A stretch of DNA of 56,353 bases. Source: a virus. Location: positions 1 to 56,353 of the IMG/VR virus record IMGVR_UViG_3300046804_004565. One strand, given 5' to 3'. A program made the position numbers and the translations under genes. Every line of letters starts with the position of its first letter. Within the stretch, counting starts at the first letter, position 1. The notes below the pieces were generated by a model that saw nothing but the letters and a program-made list of their open reading frames with translations, did no database searches and had not been told where the DNA came from. Shown here in pieces: positions 25,000 through 32,241 of this stretch.

Positions 25000-26058
25000 A
25001 CGGCCATAGTCCTTAAGTTTCGACTTTATATAGTCTTCGACCTTGTTGTCTGCTTGTGATAACTTGTCACCGACATATTTGCTGTTCCATTGAGACAAGC
25101 TTCCTTTGATGATAGTCTTTACTTCATCGGGTATGCTTGGATTTTCCTTGATATCCTGAATATGATTGATGAGATTTTCATTTGTTGTGTCGGCAACGTG
25201 ATGTTTGTATAAGAATATTATTGTCACTATCACACATATAACAAGTGCAGCGGCAAGTATCATCCAACCTTGTATATGTGGTATGGCGACGGCTGCGCCT
25301 CCGAATGTCGCCGCCGCGATGGCAAGAGATGATTTGCCAACAGGAGAATATATTGTTCCCAAGACACATAGTGCCGCCATTATTCCACAGCCAATCATGA
25401 GCTTGGTCTGCATTCTTTCGACGGCAGCAGCATTGTCCAACTTCTCTTGGAGTGCGGCTTGTATCTTGGCGTTTGCTTCTTTGAGTTTATCATTCAGTGA
25501 TTTGGCATCAGTTATATATTTCTGCTCTGTCTTCAGCCATTCATCCTTTGCCGCCTGAACTTCTTTCTTTGCTATATTGGCTTGATCAACCAATCTGGCA
25601 TTATCTGCCACAACCTGGTTGTGCTTCTTTATCAAATCCTCCAAGCTTGTTTTCTTTTCGTCCAATTCGTCCTTCAGCCTTTGATTTTCTGCCTTGATTG
25701 CTTCATATGTCGGACTTTTTCCTATCGCAGCCTGCGCTTCAACTACTCTGTTGTTGATTATGAGATCCAATCTGCTTGGGGTCGTATAAAACTTAAACGC
25801 TTCATTGGCACCATATAGCTTGTTGGCACCTTCCTGTAGCTGGTTGTCCTGTGCTTGGATTGTCTTTTCAAGCTTTACTTGGACATCGCTTATTTTGGAC
25901 GCCACATCGGCATCGTGTTTCTTTTTCAGATCGTCTATCTGTCTTTCAACGTCCGATTTTCTGCTATATTCCTTATATAGAATACTCTCCAGAAGATGAC
26001 ACCCCGTCAGACTTAGTGCCAGTATCATTAGGAGCAATTGAAAAACCATTTTTTTCAT
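24994..26058 (-). CDS. Lipoprotein with long coiled coil and C-terminal membrane helices (spanin-like)
   Basis: A 354-aa protein. The N-terminus MKKMVFQLLLMILALSLTGC is a lipoprotein signal with the lipobox LTGC (Cys20). Residues 30-215 are charged and helical, consistent with a long coiled coil. Membrane helices lie at about 219-237, 243-261 and 264-285, and a charged tail follows. An outer-membrane lipid anchor, a periplasmic rod and inner-membrane segments recall unimolecular spanins, which fuse the two membranes at lysis, though known ones are shorter and have one membrane helix. Function is inference. Its first 86 bases lie inside the upstream gene in another frame. Confidence 0.75.
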   Translation of the reverse strand: MKKMVFQLLLMILALSLTGCHLLESILYKEYSRKSDVERQIDDLKKKHDADVASKISDVQVKLEKTIQAQDNQLQEGANKLYGANEAFKFYTTPSRLDLIINNRVVEAQAAIGKSPTYEAIKAENQRLKDELDEKKTSLEDLIKKHNQVVADNARLVDQANIAKKEVQAAKDEWLKTEQKYITDAKSLNDKLKEANAKIQAALQEKLDNAAAVERMQTKLMIGCGIMAALCVLGTIYSPVGKSSLAIAAATFGGAAVAIPHIQGWMILAAALVICVIVTIIFLYKHHVADTTNENLINHIQDIKENPSIPDEVKTIIKGSLSQWNSKYVGDKLSQADNKVEDYIKSKLKDYGRL

Positions 26059-26230
26059 AAAATTTCATCGTCTCCTGTATCACCTCGTTGAAATGATTTT
26101 TGCATATTCCGTGGCTTGTTCTATAGCCATCATCCTTGAACTGTTTTGTGATGATTTTGTCCGAATCGCACCAAGCGCATAGTTCAACGAATTTTGTAAC
26201 CTTGTTTTCATTTAGTATGGGGTCGTACAT
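25973..26230 (-). CDS. Small Cys/His protein, 85 aa
   Basis: The core reads LCAWCDSDKIITKQF, then SHGICKNHF: a CxxC plus CxxxH set likely to bind zinc. This pattern is frequent in small phage and bacterial proteins of unknown function. The C-terminal 29 residues (FYEKNGFSIAPNDTGTKSDG) overlap the signal sequence of the lipoprotein gene in another frame. Confidence 0.65.
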   Translation of the reverse strand: MYDPILNENKVTKFVELCAWCDSDKIITKQFKDDGYRTSHGICKNHFNEVIQETMKFYEKNGFSIAPNDTGTKSDGVSSSGEYSI

Positions 26231-26238
26231 TTGGTAAT

Positions 26239-26598
26239 CTATTCCTGATACACGAGATCTCCTTGGAATTTTATACCCAAAACCTTTTCTACCAATCTGA
26301 GTGCGGCGTTTTGATTTCCCGAATTGACCAGTTCATCAAACTGCTTCTTTTGTTCATCGGTGGCAACACTAAAGAACTTGAATACTTCCATTACACCGGC
26401 ATTATTTGCAAACACAGCCTCTTTCATCGGAGGAGTTTCTTTGACATTCTTTTTGTCGGTATCAAACGCCTTTATTGTCCACCGACCAGCCATATCACTT
26501 GTTATGCCAGCGCGAGGTTCCTTGATCTCGGAACCTCCTTCGCTGATTGTCTCTTGTATCAGAGAACAATAGTGATTGACTGGGTCGTGTTTTACCAT
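26239..26598 (-). CDS. Hypothetical protein, 119 aa
   Basis: It begins MVKHDPVNHYCSLIQETISE. The central beta-rich part (RWTIKAFDTDKKNV) is followed by a helical C-terminus (LVNSGNQNAALRLVEKVLGI). It overlaps the upstream gene by seven bases. No recognised family. Confidence 0.65.
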   Translation of the reverse strand: MVKHDPVNHYCSLIQETISEGGSEIKEPRAGITSDMAGRWTIKAFDTDKKNVKETPPMKEAVFANNAGVMEVFKFFSVATDEQKKQFDELVNSGNQNAALRLVEKVLGIKFQGDLVYQE

Positions 26599-27419
26599 TT
26601 TTCTTCTAATCCCGCTTGAATTTGACTTGCGAAGTGATTGAGTGGATCTGCTGGAGTTGTGAACAATGGTGTCTTGCCGTAAGATACGGTGTTCTTGTCA
26701 TTGATCACTTTTGTTTCTGGCGCAGTAAGGTTTGTGGATGCCAATGCTGGCTGTGCTCCACTTCCTACTCCGGAACTCTTGAGAGGCTTTTGAGCAGGAA
26801 CTTCTGGTTCAACTGGAGCGGTCAGCGTTACAACGGCAACTTGTGGAGCTTCCATATCGCCGCACTCTTCGAGACCAGCAGCCTTTAGCTTGGTATAATA
26901 TTTTGGATCTTCTTTGAGATGGTCCATAGCAATCTTGGTTGCCAAAGCATCATCCTTTGTATGCTCGTGTTCAATCTTTTTTCCCATTTCCAATTCTTTT
27001 GGGTCAATGTTTTCCATAATATCTCCTTGTTTGTCTGATTTAAAATACATATCCAAATCGCTATAATACTTTGGATTGGTTTGTAGATTTTTGATTACGA
27101 TTGGGCGAGCAACATCCTTGCTTGGATATTCCATATGCTTCATTTCCCAACGCAGTCCTGCCATAATTTCATCTGGACTGAATCTATCATCTTTAAGATC
27201 GTCTTTGGTGATGGTATCATACAATGAACTACCAATCACAGTATTGCCTTGCATATATGTGTATCGGCGGCTTGCTGGATAATCATCCAATCGACGCGAT
27301 GTCTGGTTGCTTGAAAACGTTCCTGCCCAATTGGTTGGAGCTACTGCTCCACCTGCCATTGCTCCGCCACCATATCCAGCAGATTGCCCAACAAAATATT
27401 CTGCGATTGATTTAGCCAT
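26592..27419 (-). CDS. Hypothetical protein with two NPxYY helical repeats, 275 aa
   Basis: Two related segments are visible: LRWEMKHMEYPSKDVARPIV followed by NLQTNPKYYSDL (about 88-125), and ELEMGKKIEHEHTKDDALAT followed by HLKEDPKYYTKLKAAG (about 140-180). The second resembles a short domain of unknown function (DUF5661-like) found in phage and bacterial proteins. The N-terminus is Gly/Ala-rich and the C-terminal 90 residues are Pro/Ala-rich, probably flexible. Possibly a virion or scaffold-associated protein. Confidence 0.65.
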   Translation of the reverse strand: MAKSIAEYFVGQSAGYGGGAMAGGAVAPTNWAGTFSSNQTSRRLDDYPASRRYTYMQGNTVIGSSLYDTITKDDLKDDRFSPDEIMAGLRWEMKHMEYPSKDVARPIVIKNLQTNPKYYSDLDMYFKSDKQGDIMENIDPKELEMGKKIEHEHTKDDALATKIAMDHLKEDPKYYTKLKAAGLEECGDMEAPQVAVVTLTAPVEPEVPAQKPLKSSGVGSGAQPALASTNLTAPETKVINDKNTVSYGKTPLFTTPADPLNHFASQIQAGLEEKW

Positions 27420-27705
27420 TGATTAGTCCTCTTTTTAAAACTGGTTCATTGCGTATTCCCATTTTTCCCTTAAGCATATTAAGTGCTGCCTTTGGGTTCA
27501 TTCTACCAAAGTTGACGCCGAGAATACCATGCTCATTACAAAACTTCTGTAGTTCTTTGACATCATCTTCGTTGTAATCAGATATGGCTGACTCTTCTGA
27601 TCTTTTCTTGAGTAGATTATTGATGTCACTCAATGACACTTCATCTTTGCCCTTGCCATTTGGGCGAAGCATAGAAAGGTTCATCGTATTCCATTGTTCG
27701 TTCAT
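27412..27705 (-). CDS. Hypothetical protein, 97 aa
   Basis: It begins MNEQWNTMNLSMLRPNGKGK and contains DVKELQKFCNEHGILGVNFG followed by RMNPKAALNMLKGKMG. I recall this FCxxHGIxGxxxGRMxPxxALxML pattern from many phage genomes; function unknown. It has a class II box 14 bases upstream and overlaps the next gene by eight bases. Confidence 0.75.
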   Translation of the reverse strand: MNEQWNTMNLSMLRPNGKGKDEVSLSDINNLLKKRSEESAISDYNEDDVKELQKFCNEHGILGVNFGRMNPKAALNMLKGKMGIRNEPVLKRGLING

Positions 27706-27719
27706 ATATATGGTCTTAT

Positions 27720-27728
27720 ATAAATATA
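27720..27728 (-). promoter_or_regulatory. Class II box TATATTTAT
   Basis: Coding strand CTTATATTTATATAAG, 14 nt before the ATG at 27705; probably drives the run 27705 down to 24994. Confidence 0.55.
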
Positions 27729-27757
27729 AGCCAGAGCATCTATTCTACCTTTTTATA

Positions 27758-27850
27758 TCAAAAGATGCAGCCAAGAACTGCAAGCGCCACAAGTATTACC
27801 ACTATAACTGCTAAAACCGTTTTAATACCGTTTAGCAGTTTTTTAATCAT
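27758..27850 (-). CDS. 30-aa membrane peptide
   Basis: The frame starts MIKKLLNGIKTVLAVIVVIL and ends VALAVLGCIF: one membrane helix with a Cys near the end. The ATG overlaps the stop of the upstream protease-like gene (TGATG), which favours coupled translation. A perfect 10-bp inverted repeat (27807-27841) lies inside the frame. It may be a small toxin, a holin-like peptide or a chance frame. Confidence 0.5.
   Translation of the reverse strand: MIKKLLNGIKTVLAVIVVILVALAVLGCIF
27807..27841. repeat. Inverted repeat AACTGCTAAA...TTTAGCAGTT
   Basis: A 10-bp perfect stem with a 15-base loop, followed on the plus strand by a T-run. It could act as a terminator for plus-strand transcripts, or as a structure within the 30-aa gene message. 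Confidence 0.55.
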
Positions 27851-28278
27851 CATGAACCATATGATCCCAAACCCAACTTCTTCTTCTCTTCTGGCGTGAG
27901 TATATTCTTTACAAAGTGCTTGGTTATTCTACCACTCATTACATTAGCTTCGTCTTCTATCTCACCGCCAATTTCAGGAATATTATCAGTTATTCTCTTT
28001 TCATAATCCTGCTTCATATGTGTTAGTTCGTGAGCAATAGTTCTGCAATAGTCAATCATATGTCTACCGCCAGCAATACTGCTGATTGTTTTGGTGGATG
28101 GCATATATGCTCCGGTAGTAATAGGTTCGTTTGGATTTGCTCCAAGTAATCTGATGGTAATAGGTTTATCACCCAACCCAAGCTGTTCAACGGCATACTT
28201 TACATATTTGGCAATAAGAACCTGAGTATCTTTATCAATACTTGGGCATCCTTTGACTATTACCAGTTTGGCATTCAT
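27850..28278 (-). CDS. HExxH zinc metallopeptidase-like protein
   Basis: A 142-aa protein. The zinc motif TIAHELTHMKQ lies near residues 82-92, and GEIEDEANVMSGRI about 20 residues later could supply the third ligand (Glu). The fold is that of small metallopeptidases of the SprT/IrrE sort. Possible roles are processing of a phage or host protein or cell-wall work; no substrate is indicated. It has a class II box five bases before the ATG, so it is likely late. Confidence 0.75.
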   Translation of the reverse strand: MNAKLVIVKGCPSIDKDTQVLIAKYVKYAVEQLGLGDKPITIRLLGANPNEPITTGAYMPSTKTISSIAGGRHMIDYCRTIAHELTHMKQDYEKRITDNIPEIGGEIEDEANVMSGRITKHFVKNILTPEEKKKLGLGSYGS

Positions 28279-28283
28279 ATAGG

Positions 28284-28292
28284 ATAAATATA
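28284..28292 (-). promoter_or_regulatory. Class II box TATATTTAT
   Basis: Coding strand GTATATATTTATCCTATATG; five bases from the box to the ATG at 28278. It is divergent from the promoter at 28309-28336. Confidence 0.6.
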
Positions 28293-28308
28293 TACCACTT
28301 TATATAAA

Positions 28309-28336
28309 TTGACAGTTTTTTGGGTGTGCTTAGAAT
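28309..28336 (+). promoter_or_regulatory. Sigma70-like promoter TTGACA-16-TAGAAT
   Basis: The plus-strand -35 TTGACA at 28309-28314 and -10 TAGAAT at 28331-28336 are spaced by 16. Expected +1 near 28343, seven bases before the chosen ATG at 28350. Confidence 0.6.
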
Positions 28337-28349
28337 GTATCACCTAATT

Positions 28350-29414
28350 ATGAAGCAATATTATTCCTATCAGCAAATATTCCTGAAGCCAAGATATTCC
28401 GAATATCATTCGCGCTCAGAAGTAGATACATCGGTCGTGCTTGGACAAAACGTGTTCAAGCTGCCAGTTATGCCAGCCAATATGGCTTGCACTATTGATG
28501 TCAAACTGGCGAAATGGTTGAGCGAAAATGAATATTTTTATGTCATGCATCGCTTCAACAAGAACCACGAGGACGCGCCGAACACAGACAATAAAAACTT
28601 CATCGAACTTGCAAACAAGGAAAATTGGAAGAACATCAGCATCAGCCTTGGTGTGAAGGATGAAGACAAGGAACTGATTGAATACTGCATCAAGAACGAA
28701 CTGGTGATCGATTATATCACAATCGACATCGCCCACGCCCACAGCATTCGTATGAAGGAAATGCTTGCATATCTGAACAGAATGTATCGCAGTGATATGT
28801 GCCAGCTTCCTCGACCATTCATCATCGCAGGAAATGTGGCTTCACCAGGTGCGGTGGTTGATCTTGAAAATTGGGGCGCGGATGCTTCCAAGGTTGGTAT
28901 TGCCCAAGGCGATGCTTGCACCACATATGGTCAGACCGGATTTGGTGCTCCTATGTTCACTTGCATTCAGGAATGCGCACAAGTTGCAAAGAAGCCAATC
29001 ATCGCTGATGGCGGCATTCGTGTGAACGGTGACTTTTCCAAAGCGCTCGTTGCTGGTGGCACAATGGTTATGGCGGGTAGCGTATTTGCGTCTTGCATTG
29101 ACTCACCCGCCGAAACTGTTCAGAAGATCACAAAGATGAATGAACTACGAGAAGCTATGAAAATTGGCGCACAAGGTGTTTTGGAAAAAAGTCTGGACGA
29201 GATGCTCGCCAAGAAAACATACAAGGTTTATTATGGCTCCGCTTCCGCCAAGAACAAGGGAGCAAATGTTCACGTTGAAGGTCGCATCGTTGAACTTGAA
29301 TGCAACAAGATGACTTACGAGCAAAAGTATCAGGAAATCAAAGAGAGCATCCAGAGCAGCATATCATATGCCGGTGGAGATCTGTCATTGGTCGAATATG
29401 GAGTAAGAAGCTAA
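28350..29414 (+). CDS. GMP reductase / IMP dehydrogenase family protein
   Basis: A 354-aa TIM-barrel enzyme. The start SYQQIFLKPRYSEYHSRSEV is the usual family beginning. The catalytic loop is VGIAQGDACTTYGQTGFG with Cys190, and DGGIR (220-224) and MAGSVFASC are the phosphate-binding parts. No CBS domains are present, and the length (354) is nearer to GMP reductase (about 345) than to IMP dehydrogenase (about 490). GMP reductase converts GMP to IMP with NADPH. I start at 28350 because the earlier ATG lies inside the -10 box. It is one of the few plus-strand genes. Cys loop differs from the usual GPGSxCTT, so specificity is open. Confidence 0.85.
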   Translation: MKQYYSYQQIFLKPRYSEYHSRSEVDTSVVLGQNVFKLPVMPANMACTIDVKLAKWLSENEYFYVMHRFNKNHEDAPNTDNKNFIELANKENWKNISISLGVKDEDKELIEYCIKNELVIDYITIDIAHAHSIRMKEMLAYLNRMYRSDMCQLPRPFIIAGNVASPGAVVDLENWGADASKVGIAQGDACTTYGQTGFGAPMFTCIQECAQVAKKPIIADGGIRVNGDFSKALVAGGTMVMAGSVFASCIDSPAETVQKITKMNELREAMKIGAQGVLEKSLDEMLAKKTYKVYYGSASAKNKGANVHVEGRIVELECNKMTYEQKYQEIKESIQSSISYAGGDLSLVEYGVRS

Positions 29415-29590
29415 CTCATCAGCTGACGAAGAAACTGCAAGTGGTGCTGACCCTCATAACGGGATAGGTAATAACAAAAAGTTACCACCGTGTGAGGGTC
29501 TTCTTTTTGCAGCTTTTCGCGAAGCTCCTGATACTGCTCATCTCTGAACATATCAAGATATTCCACACACTTGTCGTCAAGGTTTTGCAT
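29411..29590 (-). CDS. Hypothetical protein, 59 aa
   Basis: It begins MQNLDDKCVEYLDMFRDEQY and ends HHLQFLRQLMS; helical and acidic at first, with several aromatic residues. The stop overlaps the stop of the converging GMP reductase gene by four bases. The frame spans the hairpin at 29449-29500. No family recognised. Confidence 0.6.
   Translation of the reverse strand: MQNLDDKCVEYLDMFRDEQYQELREKLQKEDPHTVVTFCYYLSRYEGQHHLQFLRQLMS
29449..29500 (+). terminator. Long hairpin, possible terminator for the GMP reductase gene
   Basis: GACCCTCA pairs with TGAGGGTC, with inner CGG/CCG and GGTAA/TTACC stems. The plus strand continues TTCTTTTT, so it can terminate plus-strand transcripts, but it also lies inside the 59-aa minus-strand frame. 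Confidence 0.55.
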
Positions 29591-29596
29591 AAACCG

Positions 29597-29628
29597 AAAA
29601 GACGAGGAATCTTATTCCTCGTCTTTTT
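29597..29628. terminator. Bidirectional Rho-independent terminator
   Basis: GACGAGGAAT and ATTCCTCGTC (29601-29610 and 29614-29623) form a 10-bp stem with a three-base loop, flanked by AAAA and TTTTT. It lies at the 3' end of the 51-aa gene. Confidence 0.8.
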
Positions 29629-29767
29629 CTTTGGTTTTGTCTTTTCCTTTGACGCTTTTCTTCTTCTTAGGACGGAACTTCTCGAATTTTCTCGTTTCGA
29701 TCTCGTCTAATTCTTCGATGTCTATACTTATATAGTCTTCTTTGTATCTGTCATTATTTTTGCTCAT
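29612..29767 (-). CDS. Small charged protein, 51 aa
   Basis: It begins MSKNNDRYKEDYISIDIEEL; an acidic first half and a very basic second half (FRPKKKKSVKGKDKTKEKDE). Probably disordered, possibly nucleic-acid binding. The stop lies in the terminator loop. A class II variant box (AATATTTAT) is 26 bases upstream. Confidence 0.6.
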   Translation of the reverse strand: MSKNNDRYKEDYISIDIEELDEIETRKFEKFRPKKKKSVKGKDKTKEKDEE

Positions 29768-29793
29768 ATTAGTGTGCAATAAACTTTCAAAGA

Positions 29794-29802
29794 ATAAATA
29801 TT
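29794..29802 (-). promoter_or_regulatory. Class II box variant AATATTTAT
   Basis: Coding strand GTAATATTTATTC, 26 nt before the ATG at 29767. Confidence 0.4.
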
Positions 29803-29820
29803 ACATAAAAAAGTAAAACA

Positions 29821-30504
29821 TTAGGCTTTGGATAGTATTACCTTTGATGAAGGATGCACTGTGCCGGATTGATCGACGACACAAAGTCCCTTCATATTGC
29901 CTTCAACATACTCGTATATCTCTCCGTGAAATTGACCGATATGGGTTTCAACATATTGGGATTTTACCAGCGGACTGACTTCGTTCTCTTTGTAGAATCT
30001 TTCTATAGTCGTTGTTTTTTTCAAAGTAAAACCAACAGCAGCAGAAACTGGTTTTTCAAAAGCTTTTGCTTTGTCTGTGCTTCCGAATCCTCCAGTTCCT
30101 CGTTCTGTATTGCCCAGAGATTCTTGGTTATTGGATTGTTCCTCGAATGACACTTCATTGTAGAATTCAAATATGATTTGCGCGATACGATCACCGACCA
30201 GAACGTTGAAATCTTCGTTTCCAAGATTGATAAGAATGACGCCAATGTCTCCGCGATAATCCTCATCAATGACACCGGCAAGCACATCTATGCCCTTCTT
30301 GAACGCCAACCCGCTGCGAGGAGCGATTCTTCCATACATTCCTTCGGGAATAGCCATAGACAATCCGGTCTTGAAAAGTTTTCTTTCACCGGGTTTCAAA
30401 ATATAAAATTCTGTAGAGTATAAATCATACCCGGCTGCTTTCATACTTCCGCGTGTAGGAACAATTGCGCTATTGATATTCTTTGTTATTGATACTTTTT
30501 TCAT
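29821..30504 (-). CDS. dut: dUTPase with long C-terminal extension
   Basis: A 227-aa protein. All five trimeric-dUTPase motifs are present: AGYDLYS (24-30), APRSGLA (61-67), GVIDEDYRG (77-85), GDRIAQI (104-110) and RGTGGFGST (135-143). It hydrolyses dUTP to dUMP, keeping uracil out of DNA and feeding dTMP synthesis. The usual protein ends soon after motif 5; here about 84 more residues follow (AVGFTLKKTTTIERFYKENE..., ending SSKVILSKA), a separate small domain. It lies just below the sulfotransferase gene. Confidence 0.93.
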   Translation of the reverse strand: MKKVSITKNINSAIVPTRGSMKAAGYDLYSTEFYILKPGERKLFKTGLSMAIPEGMYGRIAPRSGLAFKKGIDVLAGVIDEDYRGDIGVILINLGNEDFNVLVGDRIAQIIFEFYNEVSFEEQSNNQESLGNTERGTGGFGSTDKAKAFEKPVSAAVGFTLKKTTTIERFYKENEVSPLVKSQYVETHIGQFHGEIYEYVEGNMKGLCVVDQSGTVHPSSKVILSKA

Positions 30505-30513
30505 AAAATGATA

Positions 30514-31125
30514 TTATGGTGTATAACCAAACCGGTCAAACACATACTTCTCAGTGTTGTATATTATTTTCTTTGATTTGTCTGAAATTTGTCTGTTGTA
30601 TTCTTGTCTATTTTTTCCCTTAAATAGATTTGGTTCTCTGTGTATATTTTTCACATAAAACCAATAGTTCAAAGGATCTACTTCTTCTCCCGCGTTTTTT
30701 AACGCTTTTTCCAAATCTACAAACAAATTCTCAACTTTTCCTATAAAGTGCATCTTGATATCGGTAGGATATGCAGGATCTTCTCCGATGTATCTTGCCA
30801 AATAATTGGAATAGTGTCCCATCCAGAATGGGCCATACTCTTGTATCCAAGTATCAAAATCGGGACACTCTTTTTCTTTGGCACTGAATCTGTCTCGTTT
30901 GCTCCAATACCAAAAAGACGGCCACCAGGTATATGGGTGACGCACAAAGCAGAAGTTGTATGTATTTTTGCTTTCAGTCATCTGATGCAAAAACATATGT
31001 CCATTCTGGGGATATCGGTATCTTTTACTGACAAGATCAAACTGATACAAAAATGCTTGGATTTGAGATCCTCCACATTTTGGGATATGAATAAAACTAG
31101 ATTTTCTAAGAAGTAAATTGCTCAT
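30514..31125 (-). CDS. Sulfotransferase-like protein A
   Basis: A 203-aa protein. The N-terminal FIHIPKCGGSQIQAFLY matches the 5'-phosphosulfate loop of PAPS-dependent sulfotransferases, and CFVRHPYTWWPSFWYW the 3'-phosphate motif (FxRxPxxR/W). It probably transfers sulfate from PAPS to a carbohydrate hydroxyl. It is homologous throughout to the protein at 32242-32874 (MSNL.L.KS.FIHIPKC, ...FGPFWMGHY..., IGKVENL). It lies at the end of the glycan island. Donor and acceptor are inferred. Confidence 0.82.
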   Translation of the reverse strand: MSNLLLRKSSFIHIPKCGGSQIQAFLYQFDLVSKRYRYPQNGHMFLHQMTESKNTYNFCFVRHPYTWWPSFWYWSKRDRFSAKEKECPDFDTWIQEYGPFWMGHYSNYLARYIGEDPAYPTDIKMHFIGKVENLFVDLEKALKNAGEEVDPLNYWFYVKNIHREPNLFKGKNRQEYNRQISDKSKKIIYNTEKYVFDRFGYTP

Positions 31126-31126
31126 A

Positions 31127-31435
31127 TTAATGAATGCTTACCACTACATCGGTGTGCGTCAAACCATAATCTCCCTTCCAGCCCTGTTCATTTTTTCCAA
31201 ATACGATATGTTCTTCTCCCTCTAACGCATTGTATATGACCATTTCTGGAAATGAAGAGTCGATCTCTTTCTTGTATTGAAAATGCGAGCGAATTTGGTC
31301 TGATTGCAAAAATTGATCAAATATATTTGTTATTTGATCCAATGGGGTGCTGCGAACAATCACAACTCCTCTTCCACTTCCACCAAGTTGTCTGACGTGG
31401 GTGATTATAAATATAAAAAGATTTTGGTAATTCAC
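31127..31435 (-). CDS. Hypothetical protein between radical SAM and sulfotransferase genes
   Basis: The 102-codon frame starts with GTG overlapping the radical SAM stop by four bases. An internal GTG at 31363, after the strong site AGAGGAG, is an alternative that would give 78 aa (beginning IVRSTPLDQITNIFDQF). The region between also contains TATATTTAT, which is either coding (FIFI) or a class II box for the downstream sulfotransferase gene. The C-terminus is NEQGWKGDYGLTHTDVVVSI. No family recognised. Confidence 0.5.
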   Translation of the reverse strand: MNYQNLFIFIITHVRQLGGSGRGVVIVRSTPLDQITNIFDQFLQSDQIRSHFQYKKEIDSSFPEMVIYNALEGEEHIVFGKNEQGWKGDYGLTHTDVVVSIH

Positions 31436-32235
31436 GTTGTTTTTACTTTCTGATTACTTTTATGTTTTTCCATTGATTCGGAATCATTTACGTAGAAAGT
31501 CAAACTATTTCTGTATTTTTGGAACAATTCTTCCATTGAAGCATCAAATTCGGAGTTAGTCAATAATAAAGATTTCATTTTTTCATGGTCTTTTATTACT
31601 TTCGATTTTTCGACATAAAACATTTGTCTGAATTCAATTGTGCTTATTTGGTTGTCGATTGCGTATTTACACAAATCATCCAATTTTTTTATATTTCTTG
31701 TATTGACTGTAGTTATGAATTCCACTCTGGCTTCTGGCCAGTCTCTTTTTAAGTTTTTTATGTTTGTCAATATTTTGTTCAAGTCCGATCCCCCTCTTAT
31801 TTCTTTGTGAATTTCGGGATCTACGGTATCTATCGATACAGTTATTTTATTAATTCCAGCGTTTCTTAGGTCATCCAAGTTATGTATGTGAAGTAAAGTC
31901 CCATTTGTCTGTAATCTGAATGATTGTATCGGCTTTGCCTTAGAATTAGAAACCATTAGTGCAAACTTTGTCATTCGTTTGTCCATAGTGGGTTCCATCG
32001 CACACCCAAGTTGAAAATCATTGACAGAATTCACTTGAGTTTCTATAAATCTTAAAAAATCTTCCTCGCTAACCAACTTGTTATCTCTGTGATTGTGACA
32101 ATAGACACAATGCAAATTACAACTCAGGTTGCTGTCAAACAATATGGTATTGAAATCGTGTGGGGATGGAAATTTTATATCATTTATATTTTTGTGGGAT
32201 ATTCTGTAAAAATGTGGCTCTAAATCTGCTCTCAT
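31432..32235 (-). CDS. Radical SAM protein
   Basis: A 267-aa enzyme with the cluster motif CNLHCVYC (Cys39, Cys43, Cys46), then GCAMEPTM in place of the usual GGEP, and a TIM-barrel-like core (RLQTNGTLLH; ITVSIDTVDPEIHKEIRGGS). It uses SAM and a [4Fe-4S] cluster to start radical chemistry. The C-terminus lacks the extra cysteines of SPASM domains, so an auxiliary cluster is unlikely. The location between two sulfotransferase-like genes suggests glycan or peptide modification; substrate unknown. Confidence 0.88.
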   Translation of the reverse strand: MRADLEPHFYRISHKNINDIKFPSPHDFNTILFDSNLSCNLHCVYCHNHRDNKLVSEEDFLRFIETQVNSVNDFQLGCAMEPTMDKRMTKFALMVSNSKAKPIQSFRLQTNGTLLHIHNLDDLRNAGINKITVSIDTVDPEIHKEIRGGSDLNKILTNIKNLKRDWPEARVEFITTVNTRNIKKLDDLCKYAIDNQISTIEFRQMFYVEKSKVIKDHEKMKSLLLTNSEFDASMEELFQKYRNSLTFYVNDSESMEKHKSNQKVKTT

Positions 32236-32241
32236 TTTAAA

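Noticed and set aside
31402-31412. Class II box inside the frame at 31127-31435
   Set aside because: TATATTTAT here may simply encode Phe-Ile-Phe; I could not decide, so it is mentioned under the gene and not listed as a promoter.
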